Positions 10,975 to 23,359 of a stretch of 64,000 nucleotides of DNA are shown here, in pieces. Both the position numbers and the translations under genes were made by a program. Origin of the DNA: Ptiloglossa arizonensis (lineage: Eukaryota; Arthropoda; Insecta; Hymenoptera; Colletidae); contig NW_027478388.1 of assembly GCF_051014685.1 (NCBI RefSeq), positions 1,227,180-1,291,179 of the forward strand. The letters run 5' to 3'. Position 1 is the first letter of the stretch; each line of letters starts with the position of its first letter. Below the pieces are notes generated by a model. That model was not told the DNA's origin. It worked only from the letters and a program-made list of their open reading frames with translations, and did no database searches.

Positions 10975-12744
10975 TCCCAAAAATTCCTGTTGCATCCGAA
11001 AGTAGAAACTCGCCCGATTACAAAGGTATGTGTATTTTTTCCCTAGCCCATTCTGGTTAAGTGTTTGGAGCAGCAGAATTGCGAAAAATTCTTTTCCTTC
11101 TAAACCATTTCTTGGCTTCAAACTCCCATATCTCGCGAACGGATTGACCTAACCCAAAAATTCCTATTGCATCTGAAAGTAGAAACTCGCCCGATTACAA
11201 CTGTATGTGTATTTTTTCCCTAGGCTATTCTGGTTAAGCGTTTGGAGCAGCAGAATTGCGAAAAATTGTTTGCCTTCTCAACCATTTCTTAGCTTCAAAG
11301 TCCCATATCTCACGAACGGATTGACCAAACCCAAAAATTCCTGCTGCGTCTGAAAGTAGAATCTCGCCCGATTACAACAGTATGTGTATTTTTTCCCTAG
11401 GCCATTCTGGTTAAGCGTTTGGAGCAGCAGAATTGCGAAAAATGTTTTGCCTTCTCAACCATTTCTTAGCTTCAAAGTCCCATATCTCGCGAACGGATTG
11501 ACCTAACCCAAAAATTCCTGTCGCGTGTGAAAGTAGAAACTCGGCCGATTACAACGGTATGTGTGTTTTTTCCCTAGCCCATTCTGGTTAAGCGTTTGGA
11601 TCAGCAGAATTGCGAAAAATTGTTTGCCTTCTCAACCATTTCTTAGCTTCAAAGTCCCATATCTCGCGAACGGATTGACCTAACCCAAAAATTCGTGTTG
11701 CGTGTGAAAGTAGAAACTCGCCCGCTTACAACGGTATCTGTATTTTTTCCCTAGGCCATTCTGGTTAAGCGTTTGGAGCAGCAGAATTGCGAAAAATTTG
11801 TTGTCTTCTTAACCATTTCTTAGCTTCAAACTCCCATTTCTCGCGAACGGATTAACCTAACCCAAAAATTCCTGTTGCATCCGAAAGTAGAAACTCGCCC
11901 GATTACAACGGTATGTGTATTTTTTCCCTAGCCCATTCTGGTTAAGCGTTTGGAGCAGCAGAATTGCGAAAAATGTTTTGCCTTCTCAACCATTTCTTGG
12001 CTTCAAACTCCCATATCTCGCGAACGGATTAACCTAACCCAAAAATTCCTATTGCATCTGAAAGTAGAAACTCGCCCGATTACAACGGTATGTGTATTTT
12101 TTCCCTAGGCCATTCTGGTTAAGGGTTTGGAGCAGCAGAATTGCGAAAAATTTTTTGCCTTCTCAACCATTTCTTGGCTTCAAACTCCCATATCTCGCGA
12201 ACGGAGTGACCTAACCCAAAAATTCCTGTTGCATCTGAAAGTAGAAACACGCCCGATAACAACGGCATGTGTATTTTTTCCCTAGGCCATTCTGGTTAAG
12301 CGTTTGGAGCAGCAGAATTGCGAAAAATTGTTTGCCTTCTCAACCATTTCTTAGCTTCAATGTCCCATATCTCACGAACGGATTGACCAAACCCAAAAAT
12401 TCCTGTTGCATCCGAAAGTAGAAACTCGCCCGATTACAACGGTATGTGTATTTTTTCCCTAGCCCTTTCTGGTTAAGCGTTTGGAGCAGCAGAATTGCGA
12501 ACAATGTTTTGCCTTCTCAACCATTTCTTAGCTTCAATGTCCCATATCTCACGAACGTATTGACCAAACCCAAAAATTCCTGCTGCGTCTGAAAGTAGAA
12601 ACTCGCCCGATTACAACGGTATGTGTATTTTTTCCCTAGGCCATTCTGGTTAAAGGTTTGGAGCAGCAGAATTGCGAAAAATTTTTTGCCTTCTCAACCA
12701 TTTCTTGGCTTCAAACTCCCATATCTCGCGAACGGAGTGACCTA
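10975..12744. repeat. HOR unit, 10 monomers: A B C/D E F G' H* I J K
   Basis: C and D are fused (C marks, then cttcaaagt with ctcgcgaac). F carries cccatttctcgcg. G' has gcgaaaaatgttttgcc and an α end, and H* starts cctattgcatctg. Confidence 0.88.
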
Positions 12745-13452
12745 TCCCAAAAATTCCTGTTGCATCCGAAAGTAGAAACTCGCCCGATTACAAAGGTATG
12801 TGTATTTTTTCCCTAGCCCATTCTGGTTAAGCGTTTGGAGCAGCAGAATTGCGAAAAATTCTTTTCCTTCTAAACCATTTCTTGGCTTCAAACTCCCATA
12901 TCTCGCGAACGGATTGACCTAACCCAAAAATTCCTATTGCATCTGAAAGTAGAAACTCGCCCGATTACAACTGTATGTGTATTTTTTCCCTAGGCTATTC
13001 TGGTTAAGCGTTTGGAGCAGCAGAATTGCGAAAAATTGTTTGCCTTCTCAACCATTTCTTAGCTTCAAAGTCCCATATCTCACGAACGGATTGACCAAAC
13101 CCAAAAATTCCTGCTGCGTCTGAAAGTAGAATCTCGCCCGATTACAACAGTATGTGTATTTTTTCCCTAGGCCATTCTGGTTAAGCGTTTGGAGCAGCAG
13201 AATTGCGAAAAATGTTTTGCCTTCTCAACCATTTCTTAGCTTCAAAGTCCCATATCTCGCGAACGGATTGACCTAACCCAAAAATTCCTGTCGCGTGTGA
13301 AAGTAGAAACTCGGCCGATTACAACGGTATGTGTATTTTTTCCCTAGGCCATTCTGGTTAAAGGTTTGGAGCAGCAGAATTGCGAAAAATTTTTTGCCTT
13401 CTCAACCATTTCTTGGATTCAAACTCCCATATCTCGCGAACGGAGTGACCTA
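12745..13452. repeat. HOR unit, 4 monomers: A B C/D E/K
   Basis: The last monomer is an E/K hybrid: cctgtcgcgtgtg and cggccg from E, then taaaggtttgg from K, with a private ttggattcaaac and a tacccc joint. Confidence 0.88.
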
Positions 13453-14513
13453 CCCCAAAAATTCCTGTTGCATCCGAAAGTAGAAACTCGCCCGATTACA
13501 AAGGTATGTGTATTTTTTCCCTAGCCCATTCTGGTTAAGCGTTTGGAGCAGCAGAATTGCGAAATTTCTTTTCCTTCTAAACCATTTCTTGGCTTCAAAC
13601 TCCCATATCTCGCGAACGGATTGACCTAACCCAAAAATTCCTATTGCATCTGAAAGTAGAAACTCGCCCGATTACAACTGTATGTGTATTTTTTCCCTAG
13701 GCTATTCTGGTTAAGCGTTTGGAGCAGCAGAATTGCGAAAAATTGTTTGCCTTCTCAACCATTTCTTAGCTTCAAAGTCCCATATCTCACGAACGGATTG
13801 ACCAAACCCAAAAATTCCTGCTGCGTCTGAAAGTAGAATCTCGCCCGATTACAACAGTATGTGTATTTTTTCCCTAGGCCATTCTGGTTAAGCGTTTGGA
13901 GCAGCAGAATTGCGAAAAATGTTTTGCCTTCTCAACCATTTTTTGGCTTCAAACTCCCATATCTCGCGAACGGAGTGACCTAACCCAAAAATTCCTGTTG
14001 CATCTGAAAGTAGAAACACGCCCGATAACAACGGCATGTGTATTTTTTCCCTAGGCCATTCTGGTTAAGCGTTTGGAGCAGCAGAATTGCGAAAAATTGT
14101 TTGCCTTCTCAACCATTTCTTAGCTTCAATGTCCCATATCTCACGAACGGATTGACCAAACCCAAAAATTCCTGTTGCATCCGAAAGTAGAAACTCGCCC
14201 GATTACAACGGTATGTGTATTTTTTCCCTAGCCCTTTCTGGTTAAGCGTTTGGAGCAGCAGAATTGCGAACAATGTTTTGCCTTCTCAACCATTTCTTAG
14301 CTTCAATGTCCCATATCTCACGAACGTATTGACCAAACCCAAAAATTCCTGCTGCGTCTGAAAGTAGAAACTCGCCCGATTACAACGGTATGTGTATTTT
14401 TTCCCTAGGCCATTCTGGTTAAAGGTTTGGAGCAGCAGAATTGCGAAAAATTTTTTGCCTTCTCAACCATTTCTTGGCTTCAAACTCCCATATCTCGCGA
14501 ACGGAGTGACCTA
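13453..14513. repeat. HOR unit, 6 monomers: A' B C/H I J K
   Basis: A' carries the single-base deletion gcgaaatttctt at 13,561, so the unit is 1,061 bp. This is the first of five copies of that deletion in the window. Confidence 0.9.
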
Positions 14514-16283
14514 TCCCAAAAATTCCTGTTGCATCCGAAAGTAGAAACTCGCCCGATTACAAAGGTATGTGTATTTTTTCCCTAGCCCATTCTGGTTAAG
14601 TGTTTGGAGCAGCAGAATTGCGAAAAATTCTTTTCCTTCTAAACCATTTCTTGGCTTCAAACTCCCATATCTCGCGAACGGATTGACCTAACCCAAAAAT
14701 TCCTATTGCATCTGAAAGTAGAAACTCGCCCGATTACAACTGTATGTGTATTTTTTCCCTAGGCTATTCTGGTTAAGCGTTTGGAGCAGCAGAATTGCGA
14801 AAAATTGTTTGCCTTCTCAACCATTTCTTAGCTTCAAAGTCCCATATCTCACGAACGGATTGACCAAACCCAAAAATTCCTGCTGCGTCTGAAAGTAGAA
14901 TCTCGCCCGATTACAACAGTATGTGTATTTTTTCCCTAGGCCATTCTGGTTAAGCGTTTGGAGCAGCAGAATTGCGAAAAATGTTTTGCCTTCTCAACCA
15001 TTTCTTAGCTTCAAAGTCCCATATCTCGCGAACGGATTGACCTAACCCAAAAATTCCTGTCGCGTGTGAAAGTAGAAACTCGGCCGATTACAACGGTATG
15101 TGTGTTTTTTCCCTAGCCCATTCTGGTTAAGCGTTTGGATCAGCAGAATTGCGAAAAATTGTTTGCCTTCTCAACCATTTCTTAGCTTCAAAGTCCCATA
15201 TCTCGCGAACGGATTGACCTAACCCAAAAATTCGTGTTGCGTGTGAAAGTAGAAACTCGCCCGCTTACAACGGTATCTGTATTTTTTCCCTAGGCCATTC
15301 TGGTTAAGCGTTTGGAGCAGCAGAATTGCGAAAAATTTGTTGTCTTCTTAACCATTTCTTAGCTTCAAACTCCCATTTCTCGCGAACGGATTAACCTAAC
15401 CCAAAAATTCCTGTTGCATCCGAAAGTAGAAACTCGCCCGATTACAACGGTATGTGTATTTTTTCCCTAGCCCATTCTGGTTAAGCGTTTGGAGCAGCAG
15501 AATTGCGAAAAATGTTTTGCCTTCTCAACCATTTCTTGGCTTCAAACTCCCATATCTCGCGAACGGATTAACCTAACCCAAAAATTCCTATTGCATCTGA
15601 AAGTAGAAACTCGCCCGATTACAACGGTATGTGTATTTTTTCCCTAGGCCATTCTGGTTAAGGGTTTGGAGCAGCAGAATTGCGAAAAATTTTTTGCCTT
15701 CTCAACCATTTCTTGGCTTCAAACTCCCATATCTCGCGAACGGAGTGACCTAACCCAAAAATTCCTGTTGCATCTGAAAGTAGAAACACGCCCGATAACA
15801 ACGGCATGTGTATTTTTTCCCTAGGCCATTCTGGTTAAGCGTTTGGAGCAGCAGAATTGCGAAAAATTGTTTGCCTTCTCAACCATTTCTTAGCTTCAAT
15901 GTCCCATATCTCACGAACGGATTGACCAAACCCAAAAATTCCTGTTGCATCCGAAAGTAGAAACTCGCCCGATTACAACGGTATGTGTATTTTTTCCCTA
16001 GCCCTTTCTGGTTAAGCGTTTGGAGCAGCAGAATTGCGAACAATGTTTTGCCTTCTCAACCATTTCTTAGCTTCAATGTCCCATATCTCACGAACGTATT
16101 GACCAAACCCAAAAATTCCTGCTGCGTCTGAAAGTAGAAACTCGCCCGATTACAACGGTATGTGTATTTTTTCCCTAGGCCATTCTGGTTAAAGGTTTGG
16201 AGCAGCAGAATTGCGAAAAATTTTTTGCCTTCTCAACCATTTCTTGGCTTCAAACTCCCATATCTCGCGAACGGAGTGACCTA
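14514..16283. repeat. HOR unit, 10 monomers, copy of 10,975-12,744
   Basis: Same order, A B C/D E F G' H* I J K, and same marks, shifted 3,539 bp. Confidence 0.9.
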
Positions 16284-16991
16284 TCCCAAAAATTCCTGTT
16301 GCATCCGAAAGTAGAAACTCGCCCGATTACAAAGGTATGTGTATTTTTTCCCTAGCCCATTCTGGTTAAGCGTTTGGAGCAGCAGAATTGCGAAAAATTC
16401 TTTTCCTTCTAAACCATTTCTTGGCTTCAAACTCCCATATCTCGCGAACGGATTGACCTAACCCAAAAATTCCTATTGCATCTGAAAGTAGAAACTCGCC
16501 CGATTACAACTGTATGTGTATTTTTTCCCTAGGCTATTCTGGTTAAGCGTTTGGAGCAGCAGAATTGCGAAAAATTGTTTGCCTTCTCAACCATTTCTTA
16601 GCTTCAAAGTCCCATATCTCACGAACGGATTGACCAAACCCAAAAATTCCTGCTGCGTCTGAAAGTAGAATCTCGCCCGATTACAACAGTATGTGTATTT
16701 TTTCCCTAGGCCATTCTGGTTAAGCGTTTGGAGCAGCAGAATTGCGAAAAATGTTTTGCCTTCTCAACCATTTCTTAGCTTCAAAGTCCCATATCTCGCG
16801 AACGGATTGACCTAACCCAAAAATTCCTGTCGCGTGTGAAAGTAGAAACTCGGCCGATTACAACGGTATGTGTATTTTTTCCCTAGGCCATTCTGGTTAA
16901 AGGTTTGGAGCAGCAGAATTGCGAAAAATTTTTTGCCTTCTCAACCATTTCTTGGATTCAAACTCCCATATCTCGCGAACGGAGTGACCTA
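16284..16991. repeat. HOR unit, 4 monomers: A B C/D E/K
   Basis: A copy of 12,745-13,452 shifted 3,539 bp, including ttggattcaaac and tacccc. Confidence 0.9.
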
Positions 16992-18052
16992 CCCCAAAAA
17001 TTCCTGTTGCATCCGAAAGTAGAAACTCGCCCGATTACAAAGGTATGTGTATTTTTTCCCTAGCCCATTCTGGTTAAGCGTTTGGAGCAGCAGAATTGCG
17101 AAATTTCTTTTCCTTCTAAACCATTTCTTGGCTTCAAACTCCCATATCTCGCGAACGGATTGACCTAACCCAAAAATTCCTATTGCATCTGAAAGTAGAA
17201 ACTCGCCCGATTACAACTGTATGTGTATTTTTTCCCTAGGCTATTCTGGTTAAGCGTTTGGAGCAGCAGAATTGCGAAAAATTGTTTGCCTTCTCAACCA
17301 TTTCTTAGCTTCAAAGTCCCATATCTCACGAACGGATTGACCAAACCCAAAAATTCCTGCTGCGTCTGAAAGTAGAATCTCGCCCGATTACAACAGTATG
17401 TGTATTTTTTCCCTAGGCCATTCTGGTTAAGCGTTTGGAGCAGCAGAATTGCGAAAAATGTTTTGCCTTCTCAACCATTTTTTGGCTTCAAACTCCCATA
17501 TCTCGCGAACGGAGTGACCTAACCCAAAAATTCCTGTTGCATCTGAAAGTAGAAACACGCCCGATAACAACGGCATGTGTATTTTTTCCCTAGGCCATTC
17601 TGGTTAAGCGTTTGGAGCAGCTGAAGTGCGAAAAATTGTTTGCCTTCTCAACCATTTCTTAGCTTCAAAGTCCCTTATCTCGCGAACGGATTGACCTAAC
17701 CCAAAAATTCCTGTCGCGTGTGAAAGTAGAAACTCGGCCGATTACAACGGTATGTGTGTTTTTTCCCTAGCCCATTCTGGTTAAGCGTTTGGATCAGCAG
17801 AATTGCGAAAAATTGTTTGCCTTCTCAACCATTTCTTAGCTTCAAAGTCCCATATCTCGCGAACGGATTGACCTAACCCAAAAATTCGTGTTGCGTGTGA
17901 AAGTAGAAACTCGCCCGCTTACAACGGTATCTGTATTTTTTCCCTAGGCCATTCTGGTTAAGCGTTTGGAGCAGCAGAATTGCGAAAAATTTGTTGCCTT
18001 CTCAACCATTTCTTGGCTTCAAACTCCCATATCTCGCGAACGGAGTGACCTA
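16992..18052. repeat. HOR unit, 6 monomers: A' B C/H I/D E F/K
   Basis: The deletion A' opens the unit. The I/D hybrid at 17,522 carries acacgcccgataac, then cagctgaag and tcccttatctcgcg. F/K at 17,876 joins aatttgttg to ccttctcaacc and an α end. Confidence 0.9.
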
Positions 18053-19997
18053 TCCCAAAAATTCCTGTTGCATCCGAAAGTAGAAACTCGCCCGATTACA
18101 AAGGTATGTGTATTTTTTCCCAACCCATTCTGGTTAAGCGTTTGGAGCAGCAGAATTGCGAAAAATTCTTTTCCTTCTAAACCATTTCTTGGCTTCAAAC
18201 TCCCATATCTCGCGAACGGATTGACCTAACCCAAAAATTCCTATTGCATCTGAAAGTAGAAACTCGCCCGATTAAAACTGTATGTGTATTTTTTCCCTAG
18301 GCTATTCTGGTTAAGCGTTTGGAGCAGCAGAATTGCGAAAAATTGTTTGCCTTCTCAACCATTTCTTAGCTTCAAAGTCCCATATCTCACGAACGGATTG
18401 ACCAAACCCAAAAATTCCTGCTGCGTCCGAAAGTAGAATCTCGCCCGATTACAACAGTATGTGTATTTTTTCCCTAGGCCATTCTGGTTAAGCGTTTGGA
18501 GCAGCAGAATTGCGAAAAATGTTTTGCCTTCTCAACCATTTCTTGGCTTCAAACTCCCATATCTCGCGAACGGATTAACCTAACCCAAAAATTCCTGCTC
18601 TGTCTGAAAGTAGAAACTCGCCCGATTACAACGGTATGTGTATTTTTTCCCTAGGCCATTCTGGTTAAGCGTTTGGAGCAGCTGAAGTGCGAAAAATTGT
18701 TTGCCTTCTCAACCATTTCTTAGCTTCAAAGTCCCATATCTCGCGAACGGATTGACCTAACCCAAAAATTCCTGTCGCGTGTGAAAGTAGAAACTCGGCC
18801 GATTACAACGGTATGTGTGTTTTTCCCTAGCCCATTCTGGTTAAGCGTTTGGATCAGCAGAATTGCGAAAAATTGTTTGCCTTCTCAACCATTTCTTAGC
18901 TTCAAAGTCCCATATCTCGCGAACGGATTGACCTAACCCAAAAATTCGTGTTGCGTGTGAAAGTAGAAACTCGCCCGCTTACAACGGTATCTGTATTTTT
19001 TCCCTAGGCCATTCTGGTTAAGCGTTTGGAGCAGCAGAATTGCGAAAAATTTGTTGTCTTCTTAACCATTTCTTAGCTTCAAACTCCCATATCTCGCGAA
19101 CGGATTAACCTAACCCAAAAATTCCTGTTGCATCCGAAAGTAGAAACTCGCCCGATTACAACGGTATGTGTATTTTTTCCCTAGCCCATTCTGGTTAAGC
19201 GTTTGGAGCAGCAGAATTGCGAACAATGTTTTGCCTTCTCAACCATTTCTTAGCTTCAATGTCCCATATCTCACGAACGGATTGACCAAACCCAAAAATT
19301 CCTGCTGCGTCTGAAAGTAGAAACTCGACCGATTACAACGGTATGTGTATTTTTTCCCTAGGCCATTCTGGTTAAGGGTTTGGAGCAGCAGAATTGCGAA
19401 AAATGTTTTGCCTTCTCAACCATTTCTTGGCTTCAAACTCCCATATCTCGCGAACGGAGTGACCTAACCCAAAAATTCCTGTTGCATCTGAAAGTAGAAA
19501 CACGCCCGATAACAACGGCATGTGTATTTTTTCCCTAGGCCATTCTGGTTAAGCGTTTGGAGCAGCAGAATTGCGAAAAATTGTTTGCCTTCTCAACCAT
19601 TTCTTAGCTTCAATGTCCCATATCTCACGAACGGATTGACCAAACCCAAAAATTCCTGTTGCATCCGAAAGTAGAAACTCGCCCGATTACAACGGTATGT
19701 GTATTTTTTCCCTAGCCCTTTCTGGTTAAGCGTTTGGAGCAGCAGAATTGCGAACAATGTTTTGCCTTCTCAACCATTTCTTAGCTTCAATGTCCCATAT
19801 CTCACGAACGTATTGACCAAACCCAAAAATTCCTGCTGCGTCTGAAAGTAGAAACTCGCCCGATTACAACGGTATGTGTATTTTTTCCCTAGGCCATTCT
19901 GGTTAAAGGTTTGGAGCAGCAGAATTGCGAAAAATTTTTTGCCTTCTCAACCATTTCTTGGCTTCAAACTCCCATATCTCGCGAACGGAGTGACCTA
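18053..19997. repeat. Complete 11-mer HOR, 1,945 bp
   Basis: Order A to K is complete. Two bases are missing: tttcccaaccc in A and tgtgtttttccc in E. The first deletion removes the usual TAG of ccctag in one frame and opens an 87-codon reading frame (17,966-18,229) that starts with TTG. I regard that frame as accidental. Confidence 0.93.
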
Positions 19998-21059
19998 TCC
20001 CAAAAATTCCTGTTGCATCCGAAAGTAGAAACTCGCCCGATTACAAAGGTATGTGTATTTTTTCCCTAGCCCATTCTGGTTAAGTGTTTGGAGCAGCAGA
20101 ATTGCGAAAAATTCTTTTCCTTCTAAACCATTTCTTGGCTTCAAACTCCCATATCTCGCGAACGGATTGACCTAACCCAAAAATTCCTATTGCATCTGAA
20201 AGTAGAAACTCGCCCGATTACAACTGTATGTGTATTTTTTCCCTAGGCTATTCTGGTTAAGCGTTTGGAGCAGCAGAATTGCGAAAAATTGTTTGCCTTC
20301 TCAACCATTTCTTAGCTTCAAAGTCCCATATCTCACGAACGGATTGACCAAACCCAAAAATTCCTGCTGCGTCTGAAAGTAGAATCTCGCCCGATTACAA
20401 CAGTATGTGTATTTTTTCCCTAGGCCATTCTGGTTAAGCGTTTGGAGCAGCAGAATTGCGAAAAATGTTTTGCCTTCTCAACCATTTCTTGGCTTCAAAC
20501 TCCCATATCTCGCGAACGGAGTGACCTAACCCAAAAATTCCTGTTGCATCTGAAAGTAGAAACACGCCCGATAACAACGGCATGTGTATTTTTTCCCTAG
20601 GCCATTCTGGTTAAGCGTTTGGAGCAGCAGAATTGCGAAAAATTGTTTGCCTTCTCAACCATTTCTTAGCTTCAATGTCCCATATCTCACGAACGGATTG
20701 ACCAAACCCAAAAATTCCTGTTGCATCCGAAAGTAGAAACTCGCCCGATTACAACGGTATGTGTATTTTTTCCCTAGCCCTTTCTGGTTAAGCGTTTGGA
20801 GCAGCAGAATTGCGAACAATGTTTTGCCTTCTCAACCATTTCTTAGCTTCAATGTCCCATATCTCACGAACGTATTGACCAAACCCAAAAATTCCTGCTG
20901 CGTCTGAAAGTAGAAACTCGCCCGATTACAACGGTATGTGTATTTTTTCCCTAGGCCATTCTGGTTAAAGGTTTGGAGCAGCAGAATTGCGAAAAATTTT
21001 TTGCCTTCTCAACCATTTCTTGGCTTCAAACTCCCATATCTCGCGAACGGAGTGACCTA
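19998..21059. repeat. HOR unit, 6 monomers: A B C/H I J K
   Basis: A carries aagtgtttgg at 20,084. The order is otherwise the standard C/H short unit. Confidence 0.9.
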
Positions 21060-22298
21060 TCCCAAAAATTCCTGTTGCATCCGAAAGTAGAAACTCGCCC
21101 GATTACAAAGGTATGTGTATTTTTTCCCTAGCCCATTCTGGTTAAGCGTTTGGAGCAGCAGAAGTGCGAAAAATTCTTTTCCTTCTAAACCATTTCTTGG
21201 CTTCAAACTCCCATATCTCGCGAACGGATTGACCTAACCCAAAAATTCCTATTGCATCTGAAAGTAGAAACTCGCCCGATTACAACTGTATGTGTATTTT
21301 TTCCCTAGGCTATTCTGGTTAAGCGTTTGGAGCAGCAGAATTGCGAAAAATTGTTTGCCTTCTCAACCATTTCTTAGCTTCAAAGTCCCATATCTCACGA
21401 ACGGATTGACCAAACCCAAAAATTCCTGCTGCGTCTGAAAGTAGAATCTCGCCCGATTACAACAGTATGTGTATTTTTTCCCTAGGCCATTCTGGTTAAG
21501 CGTTTGGAGCAGCAGAATTGCGAAAAATGTTTTGCCTTCTCAACCATTTCTTGGCTTCAAACTCCCATATCTCGCGAACGGATTAACCTAACCCAAAAAT
21601 TCCTGCTCTGTCTGAAAGTAGAAACACGCCCGATTACAACGGTATGTGTATTTTTTCCCTAGGCCATTCTGGTTAAGCGTTTGGAGCAGCTGAAGTGCGA
21701 AAAATTGTTTGCCTTCTCAACCATTTCTTAGCTTCAAAGTCCCATATCTCGCGAACGGATTGACCTAACCCAAAAATTCCTGTCGCGTGTGAAAGTAGAA
21801 ACTCGGCCGATTACAACGGTATGTGTGTTTTTTCCCTAGCCCATTCTGGTTAAGCGTTTGGATCAGCAGAATTGCGAAAAATTGTTTGCCTTCTCAACCA
21901 TTTCTTAGCTTCAAAGTCCCATATCTCGCGAACGGATTGACCTAACCCAAAAATTCGTGTTGCGTGTGAAAGTAGAAACTCGCCCGCTTACAACGGTATC
22001 TGTATTTTTTCCCTAGGCCATTCTGGTTAAGCGTTTGGAGCAGCAGAATTGCGAAAAATGTTTTGCCTTCTCAACCATTTCTTAGCTTCAAAGTCCCATA
22101 TCTCGCGAACGGATTGACCTAACCCAAAAATTCCTGTCGCGTGTGAAAGTAGAAACTCGGCCGATTACAACGGTATGTGTATTTTTTCCCTAGGCCATTC
22201 TGGTTAAAGGTTTGGAGCAGCAGAATTGCGAAAAATTTTTTGCCTTCTCAACCATTTCTTGGATTCAAACTCCCATATCTCGCGAACGGAGTGACCTA
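21060..22298. repeat. HOR unit, 7 monomers: A B C D E F/(C/D) E/K
   Basis: A has cagaagtgcgaaaaattc. D carries acacgcccg with cagctgaag. Monomer 6 changes from F to the 3' part of C/D (aatgttttgcc, cttcaaagt), and this is the joint of the 5,307-bp duplication. Confidence 0.9.
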
Positions 22299-23359
22299 CC
22301 CCAAAAATTCCTGTTGCATCCGAAAGTAGAAACTCGCCCGATTACAAAGGTATGTGTATTTTTTCCCTAGCCCATTCTGGTTAAGCGTTTGGAGCAGCAG
22401 AATTGCGAAATTTCTTTTCCTTCTAAACCATTTCTTGGCTTCAAACTCCCATATCTCGCGAACGGATTGACCTAACCCAAAAATTCCTATTGCATCTGAA
22501 AGTAGAAACTCGCCCGATTACAACTGTATGTGTATTTTTTCCCTAGGCTATTCTGGTTAAGCGTTTGGAGCAGCAGAATTGCGAAAAATTGTTTGCCTTC
22601 TCAACCATTTCTTAGCTTCAAAGTCCCATATCTCACGAACGGATTGACCAAACCCAAAAATTCCTGCTGCGTCTGAAAGTAGAATCTCGCCCGATTACAA
22701 CAGTATGTGTATTTTTTCCCTAGGCCATTCTGGTTAAGCGTTTGGAGCAGCAGAATTGCGAAAAATGTTTTGCCTTCTCAACCATTTTTTGGCTTCAAAC
22801 TCCCATATCTCGCGAACGGAGTGACCTAACCCAAAAATTCCTGTTGCATCTGAAAGTAGAAACACGCCCGATAACAACGGCATGTGTATTTTTTCCCTAG
22901 GCCATTCTGGTTAAGCGTTTGGAGCAGCTGAAGTGCGAAAAATTGTTTGCCTTCTCAACCATTTCTTAGCTTCAAAGTCCCTTATCTCGCGAACGGATTG
23001 ACCTAACCCAAAAATTCCTGTCGCGTGTGAAAGTAGAAACTCGGCCGATTACAACGGTATGTGTGTTTTTTCCCTAGCCCATTCTGGTTAAGCGTTTGGA
23101 TCAGCAGAATTGCGAAAAATTGTTTGCCTTCTCAACCATTTCTTAGCTTCAAAGTCCCATATCTCGCGAACGGATTGACCTAACCCAAAAATTCGTGTTG
23201 CGTGTGAAAGTAGAAACTCGCCCGCTTACAACGGTATCTGTATTTTTTCCCTAGGCCATTCTGGTTAAGCGTTTGGAGCAGCAGAATTGCGAAAAATTTG
23301 TTGCCTTCTCAACCATTTCTTGGCTTCAAACTCCCATATCTCGCGAACGGAGTGACCTA
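22299..23359. repeat. HOR unit, 6 monomers: A' B C/H I/D E F/K
   Basis: Copy of 16,992-18,052 shifted 5,307 bp, including the gcgaaatttctt deletion and tcccttatctcgcg. Confidence 0.92.

Larger units (their letters stand above)
10444..13982. repeat. 3,539-bp tandem duplication, copy 1
   Basis: Twenty monomers with one base missing, repeated immediately downstream. Shared private marks include aagtgtttgg (11,061 and 14,600), ttggattcaaac before tacccc, and gcgaaatttctt (13,561 and 17,100), each exactly 3,539 bp apart. Boundaries are given in monomer register and are approximate to within one monomer. Confidence 0.9.
13983..17521. repeat. 3,539-bp tandem duplication, copy 2
   Basis: Same monomer order and private variants as the preceding 3,539 bp, including the rare ccattttttggc at about 13,938 and 17,477. 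It ends where class I changes into an I/D hybrid at 17,522. Confidence 0.9.
16815..22121. repeat. 5,307-bp tandem duplication, copy 1
   Basis: Thirty monomers with three single-base deletions (gcgaaatttctt, tttcccaaccc, tgtgtttttccc). Each recurs 5,307 bp downstream (17,100/22,407; about 18,120/23,427; 18,811/24,118). The final monomer (21,945-22,121) is a hybrid of F with C/D, which is the joint itself. Confidence 0.92.

Noticed and set aside
17966..18229. 87-codon plus-strand open frame, repeated identically at 23,273-23,536
   Set aside because: It starts with TTG, reads straight through satellite, and exists only because one base lost in tttcccaaccc removes the usual stop of that frame. 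No protein family resemblance and no gene context.
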